Source of the DNA: an uncultured Microbacteriaceae bacterium
GTDB taxonomy: Bacteria; Actinomycetota; Actinomycetes; Actinomycetales; Microbacteriaceae
DNA: 10,399 bases
Direction of reading: 5' to 3'
NCBI GenBank assembly: GCA_937896185.1
Contig: CALBMG010000125.1
Span: 1 to 10,399, forward strand
Shown piece after piece: positions 7,584-10,399 of the stretch (the stretch's first letter is position 1; every line of letters starts with the position of its first letter). A program made the translations under genes and the position numbers. The notes under the pieces are model-generated. The model searched no databases. It saw only the letters and a list, made by a program, of their open reading frames with translations, and was not told the origin of the DNA.

Positions 7584-7617
7584 GGGGGCTCACACTGTGG
7601 TGTGGGCCCTTTCGTTT
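7584..7617 (+). terminator. Terminator of the sdhCDAB operon
   Basis: GGGCTCACAC (7586-7595) pairs with GTGTGGGCCC (7600-7609) as a 10-bp stem with one G-U pair and a TGTG loop, followed by TTTCGTTT. It starts about 15 bases after the sdhB stop and separates this operon from the fructose operon. A classic intrinsic terminator, though its T tract is interrupted. Confidence 0.85.
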
Positions 7618-7621
7618 ATCA

Positions 7622-7706
7622 CGAAATCGTTATCCGATTTTGTCCGTTTGAGTTGTAAACAAACAAAATCGGGTGTAAACAAGAGTAAGTAAAGATTCAC
7701 CAAGGA
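7622..7706 (+). promoter_or_regulatory. Operator/promoter region of the fructose PTS operon
   Basis: An AT-rich stretch with dense repeats ahead of fruR. A perfect 10-bp inverted repeat is CCGATTTTGT (7634-7643) and ACAAAATCGG (7663-7672). The box TGTAAACAA occurs twice on the same strand, at 7654-7662 and 7674-7682, exactly 20 bp apart. A smaller dyad, AAATCG (7624-7629) and CGATTT (7635-7640), overlaps the left arm. A possible promoter is TTGTCC (7640-7645) with CAAAAT (7664-7669) at 18-bp spacing, so the inverted-repeat arms would lie on the -35 and -10 boxes. The ribosome site AAGGA (7702-7706) is 6 bases before the fruR ATG. The likely ligand is FruR acting as its own repressor; the repeats are seen, the role is inferred. 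Confidence 0.65.
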
Positions 7707-7712
7707 TGGTCA

Positions 7713-8477
7713 ATGTACGCACCGGAGCGACACCGCGCGATTCTCGACACTGCGAGAACCGCCGGCCGAGTAGAGGTCAAGAACCTCGCTCGTCAGCTCG
7801 ATGTGACCCCTGAAACGATTCGTCGGGATCTGACCCTGCTGGAACGCCGCGGACTTTTGCTGCGCGCACACGGCGGAGCCATCCCCGTGCAGCGTGGATC
7901 GATCGAAGCTCCCGTTGCCGAGCGCAACGCCGTCAACGTCGAAGCCAAGGAAGCCATTGCGCGCGCGGCACTCGGCGAACTGCCCGAGGGCGGTTCCATC
8001 CTGCTCGATGCCGGAACGTCGACCATTCGCCTGGCCGAAATGCTTCCCGCCAACCTGGGTCTTACCGTTGTCACCAACTCGATGCCGATCGCCGCGACCC
8101 TCGCCGGCCGCGACGGAATCGACCTGCACGTGCTGGGCGGCCACGTCCGCACCGCCACTCTGGCAGCAGTCGGCCCGTGGACGTGGGATTCGCTGGAAAG
8201 CCTCGCCGTCGATGTCGCATTCATCGGCGCCAACGGCATCACCACCGAACGTGGAATCACCACACCCGATGTGGACGAGGCTCGTGTGAAGTCGGCATTC
8301 GTTGCCGCCGCGCGCCGCACCGTTGTGTTGGCCGACCACTCCAAGTTTGGTCGCGAAGACTTCTCGGTCGTCGCACCACTGTCGGCCATCGACGCGATCA
8401 TCACCGACCAGCAGGTCGACGACGACTTCCGCGCCGAGATTGCTGGCCTGGAAATTGATGTGGTGGTCGCCTCATGA
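7713..8477 (+). CDS. fruR: DeoR-family transcriptional regulator of the fructose operon
   Basis: A 254-residue cytoplasmic repressor. The N-terminal winged helix-turn-helix (about 5-57) carries the DeoR signature: RHRAILDTARTAG, then VKNLARQLDVTPETIRRDL (22-40), and LERRGLLLRAHGGAIP (43-58). The C-terminal sugar-phosphate sensor domain (about 75-235) has the phosphate-binding DAGTSTIRLAEML (99-111), VVTNSMPIA (119-127), LGGHVR (141-146), AFIGANGI (169-176) and VVLADHSKFGR (204-214). In the related regulators of fruR-fruK-PTS operons the inducer is fructose-1-phosphate (or a related sugar phosphate), released when fructose enters through the PTS. The gene leads the operon and overlaps fruK by 4 bases (ATGA). 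It probably binds the repeats just upstream and regulates itself. The target is inferred from position; DeoR identity is secure. Confidence 0.92.
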   Translation: MYAPERHRAILDTARTAGRVEVKNLARQLDVTPETIRRDLTLLERRGLLLRAHGGAIPVQRGSIEAPVAERNAVNVEAKEAIARAALGELPEGGSILLDAGTSTIRLAEMLPANLGLTVVTNSMPIAATLAGRDGIDLHVLGGHVRTATLAAVGPWTWDSLESLAVDVAFIGANGITTERGITTPDVDEARVKSAFVAAARRTVVLADHSKFGREDFSVVAPLSAIDAIITDQQVDDDFRAEIAGLEIDVVVAS

Positions 8478-9439
8478 TCGTGACCGTTACCCCCAACCCC
8501 GCAATCGATGTGACACTCACCGTCGATGTGCTCGAGATCGGTGAAGTTAACCGCACCACGTCGAAGCACCGCGACCCCGCCGGCAAGGGCATCAACGTTT
8601 CCCGAGCACTGTCCAAGAACGGTCACGCAACCGTCGCGGTCTTCCCCGCCGACCCGATTAACGGTTCCTGGATTGTGCGCGCGCTGGGCGAAGCCAGTGT
8701 CGAATCGTCGACGACCCCCATCATCGGTGAAGTACGCAACAACATCACCATCGTTGACGGCAACGGCGAGACCACAAAGATCAACGAGCCCGGCCCCGTG
8801 GTGACCCCCGTCGAGGTCACGGCCATGGTCGAGAAACTCGACCGCAAGCTTGCCGCACAGCCCGCATGGTTGGTCGCCGCCGGCAGCCTGCCCATCGGCT
8901 TGGACGCAGAATTCTTCGTCGAGCTGGGCGCACGCGCACGCGCTGCGGGCGTGCGTTTCGCCGTCGACACCTCGGGTGCCGCATTGGCTCGCGTCGTAGA
9001 GGCCGGCAACGTCGATTTGATCAAGCCGAACCTTGAGGAACTGTCCGAACTCGTGGGTCGTGAACTCGCCACAGTTGGTGACGTCGTCACCGCCGCACGT
9101 GGCGCTCTGCCCCACGGTGAGGTGCTGGTGAGCCTTGGGGAAAATGGCGCTTTGCTCATTACTCCGGGTTCCGTGCTGTGGGCGGGACACCCTCCCGTGG
9201 TTGCCGACAGCACTGTGGGTGCCGGCGACTCGGCTCTGGCCGGGTACCTCAGCGCCTCCACCGACCGTTCGGGCTCAAACGACCACCACGCCGCCCTCTC
9301 CACTGCTGTAGCGTGGGGCACCGCGGCTGTTACGCTACCCGCAACAACAGTTCCCGGCCCCACCGACATCGACGTCGCACGTGTGGTTACAGTTTCCGAA
9401 CCAGACCACACAACCGAGATAAAGGAGCTCCGAGCATGA
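8474..9439 (+). CDS. fruK: 1-phosphofructokinase
   Basis: A 321-residue PfkB-family kinase that phosphorylates fructose-1-phosphate, the PTS import product, to fructose-1,6-bisphosphate with ATP. The start ATG at 8474 overlaps the fruR stop. Family features are the opening MIVTVTPNPAIDVT (1-14), substrate-binding DPAGKGINVSRAL (34-46), AGSLP (136-140), DLIKPNLEEL (181-190), SLGENGALL (220-228) and the C-terminal PfkB signature DSTVGAGDSALAGYL (245-259) with catalytic base Asp252. The start and GKGIN motif favour 1-phosphofructokinase over tagatose-6-phosphate kinase or ribokinase, as does placement between a DeoR regulator and PTS genes. Its stop overlaps the EIIA start by 4 bases. Confidence 0.95.
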   Translation: MIVTVTPNPAIDVTLTVDVLEIGEVNRTTSKHRDPAGKGINVSRALSKNGHATVAVFPADPINGSWIVRALGEASVESSTTPIIGEVRNNITIVDGNGETTKINEPGPVVTPVEVTAMVEKLDRKLAAQPAWLVAAGSLPIGLDAEFFVELGARARAAGVRFAVDTSGAALARVVEAGNVDLIKPNLEELSELVGRELATVGDVVTAARGALPHGEVLVSLGENGALLITPGSVLWAGHPPVVADSTVGAGDSALAGYLSASTDRSGSNDHHAALSTAVAWGTAAVTLPATTVPGPTDIDVARVVTVSEPDHTTEIKELRA

Positions 9440-9888
9440 GCCTTCCCGTAACAACTCCCGAAATGGTGATCATCGGCGCCGAGGCAACGACCAAGGACGA
9501 GATCATCCGCACCCTCGCCGAGCGACTCGTCGCCGCAGGCCGCGTCACCGACATCGAGACCTACATCGCCGCAGTGCACAAGCGCGAAGAATCGATGGCC
9601 ACCGGCATCCAGGGCGGAATCGGAATCCCCCACGCTCGCAGCGCCGCCGTCACCGCACCCTCGGTTGCCGTCGCTGTCAGCCACGACGGTGTCCCCTTTG
9701 GCGCACCCGACGGCCCCGCACACTTGATCTTCCTCATCGCAGCACCCGACGGAGCCGACGACAGCCACCTGCAGATTCTGGCCGCAATCGCCCGCCGAGT
9801 AATGCGTGACGAATTCCGCGACGCACTCCGCACCGCGACCGACCCGGCATTCATCGCCGACACCATGACGAAAGAGGTCCAGCAGTGA
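9436..9888 (+). CDS. PTS fructose-family EIIA subunit (stand-alone)
   Basis: A 150-residue soluble phosphocarrier that takes phosphate from HPr-P and passes it to EIIB. The ATG at 9436 overlaps the fruK stop (ATGA), with AAAGGAG (9421-9427) 8 bases upstream. A longer in-frame reading from 9178 would run inside fruK and is not credible. The protein has the EIIA-Fru/Mtl fold signs: KDEIIRTLAERLVAAGRV (20-37), a KREESMATGIQGG stretch (49-61), and the active-site GIGIPHAR with phospho-acceptor His66. Next is HLIFLIAAPDGADDSHLQILAAIAR with the second conserved His. It is a separate polypeptide although many actinobacteria carry a fused EIIABC FruA. The N-terminal ~10 residues carry no visible tag or signal. 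Substrate fructose is inferred from the neighbours. Confidence 0.93.
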   Translation: MSLPVTTPEMVIIGAEATTKDEIIRTLAERLVAAGRVTDIETYIAAVHKREESMATGIQGGIGIPHARSAAVTAPSVAVAVSHDGVPFGAPDGPAHLIFLIAAPDGADDSHLQILAAIARRVMRDEFRDALRTATDPAFIADTMTKEVQQ

Positions 9889-10304
9889 AAATTGTTGCCG
9901 TAACTTCCTGCATCACAGGAATCGCCCACACCTACATGGCCGCCGAAGCTCTCGAGCAGGCCGGCAAGAAGTTGGGACACGAAGTTCTCGTCGAAACGCA
10001 AGGCTCGGCCGGGTCCAACCCGTTCAAGCAGGACGTCATCGACTCCGCTGACGGCGTCATCTTCGCCGTCGACCTCGAGGTGAACGGTCGCGACCGTTTC
10101 GCCGGCAAGCCCTTCCTTCAGGTCGGCGTTGCCAAGGCGATCAACGGCGCTCCGGCCCTCGTCGAGCAACTCATTGCTCAAATCAACGACGGCACTGCCG
10201 CAAAGGTTGGCGACCCCGCTCCCGCGAAAGCGGTTGCAGAGTCGTCCGACGGTGAACCCAAGAAGAAAGGCTTCTTCGGAGGCCTTTTCGGCGGGGGTCA
10301 CTGA
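9885..10304 (+). CDS. PTS fructose-family EIIB subunit (stand-alone) with Gly/Phe tail
   Basis: A 139-residue phosphocarrier that receives phosphate from EIIA and donates it to fructose during transport by EIIC. The GTG start at 9885 overlaps the EIIA stop (GTGA), and AAAGAGG lies 7 bases before it. The EIIB-Fru domain occupies about 1-103 with the active-site loop TSCITGIAHTYMAAEAL (7-23) and phospho-Cys9. The usual Pro after this Cys (CPTG) is Ile here. An ETQGSAG motif (37-43) follows, and the domain ends at VEQLIAQIND. A 36-residue tail comes next: Ala/Pro-rich spacer, then KKKGFFGGLFGGGH. It resembles the leftover inter-domain linker of a fused IIB-IIC protein or a membrane-apposed tail. 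The EIIC gene should follow after a 69-base gap. Confidence 0.92.
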   Translation: MKIVAVTSCITGIAHTYMAAEALEQAGKKLGHEVLVETQGSAGSNPFKQDVIDSADGVIFAVDLEVNGRDRFAGKPFLQVGVAKAINGAPALVEQLIAQINDGTAAKVGDPAPAKAVAESSDGEPKKKGFFGGLFGGGH

Positions 10305-10311
10305 CCACAAG

Positions 10312-10335
10312 CTTGAGCCGCACCCGCGGTTCAAG
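10312..10335 (+). other. Intercistronic hairpin between EIIB and EIIC
   Basis: CTTGAGCCGC (10312-10321) pairs with GCGGTTCAAG (10326-10335) as a 10-bp stem with one G-U pair and an ACCC loop. It starts 8 bases after the EIIB stop. No T run follows (GTCCAATAACTAG), so it does not look like an intrinsic terminator. RNA stabilisation or processing that adjusts membrane EIIC against soluble EIIA/EIIB is a reasonable inference. Confidence 0.6.
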
Positions 10336-10373
10336 GTCCAATAACTAGCAATGGAGCTTTTAGGAGGCCTAAA

Positions 10374-10399
10374 TTGACTAGCACTTCAACAGGAGCACG
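10374..10399 (+). CDS. Probable PTS fructose EIIC membrane subunit (first codons only)
   Basis: A perfect AGGAGG (10362-10367) is placed 6 bases before TTG at 10374, and the frame then reads MTSTSTGA to the window edge. There is no other start with a good ribosome site, and an upstream ATG at 10351 hits a stop after eight codons. EIIC is expected here because EIIA and EIIB precede and no sugar-transporting domain has appeared yet. The eight visible residues do not themselves identify the family, so the product is inferred from context only. Confidence 0.6.

Noticed and set aside
7793..9190. A 465-codon minus-strand frame across fruR and fruK
   Set aside because: It crosses two well-identified genes in the opposite sense and changes composition at their junction, as a shadow would.
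9178..9435. Upstream extension of EIIA by 86 residues
   Set aside because: It is fruK read in another frame. The ATG at 9436 overlaps the fruK stop and has AAAGGAG upstream.

Overview
The window is a compact stretch of chromosome of high-GC Gram-positive type. Signs are strongly G/C-biased third codon positions, frequent GTG starts, tightly overlapping genes, and SdhB and manganese-free metabolic protein sequences of actinobacterial flavour. The best guess, an inference from protein style and gene order rather than a search, is a member of the Micrococcales, probably Microbacteriaceae. All genes are housekeeping or nutrient-uptake genes. I see no rRNA, tRNA, CRISPR array, insertion sequence or phage gene, and no gene-free stretch longer than 300 bases.

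Left block, minus strand (1-2893): an ABC importer of the BMP (basic membrane protein) type. It is transcribed from a lipoprotein substrate-binding gene (2893 to 1826) through a double-NBD ATPase (1752 to 253) into a permease cut by the window edge (256 to 1). Two tandem hairpins (1807-1826 and 1778-1805) sit between the binding protein and the ATPase; they probably let the binding protein be made in excess. Such importers usually carry nucleosides. Next comes mannose-1-phosphate guanylyltransferase (4203 to 3082, minus strand), which makes GDP-mannose for cell-envelope mannosylation.

Centre, plus strand (4267-7569): a complete sdhCDAB operon for succinate:quinone oxidoreductase, divergent from manC across 63 bp. 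It closes with a clear hairpin terminator at 7584-7617.

Right block, plus strand (7622-10399): a fructose phosphotransferase operon. A promoter region full of repeats (a 10-bp inverted repeat and two TGTAAACAA boxes exactly 20 bp apart) precedes a DeoR-type regulator (fruR), 1-phosphofructokinase (fruK), separate EIIA-Fru and EIIB-Fru genes, and the first codons of what is most likely EIIC. fruR, fruK, EIIA and EIIB overlap one another by 4 bases. The coupling is broken before EIIC by a 69-bp gap holding a hairpin. EIIA, EIIB and EIIC would import fructose as fructose-1-phosphate, FruK would convert this to fructose-1,6-bisphosphate, and FruR would sense the sugar phosphate.

Nothing here demands a new biological system. 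The points most worth a second look are regulatory (the fru operator layout, the two intercistronic hairpin arrangements, the TTG start of EIIC) and architectural (split fructose PTS subunits with a Gly/Phe tail on EIIB).
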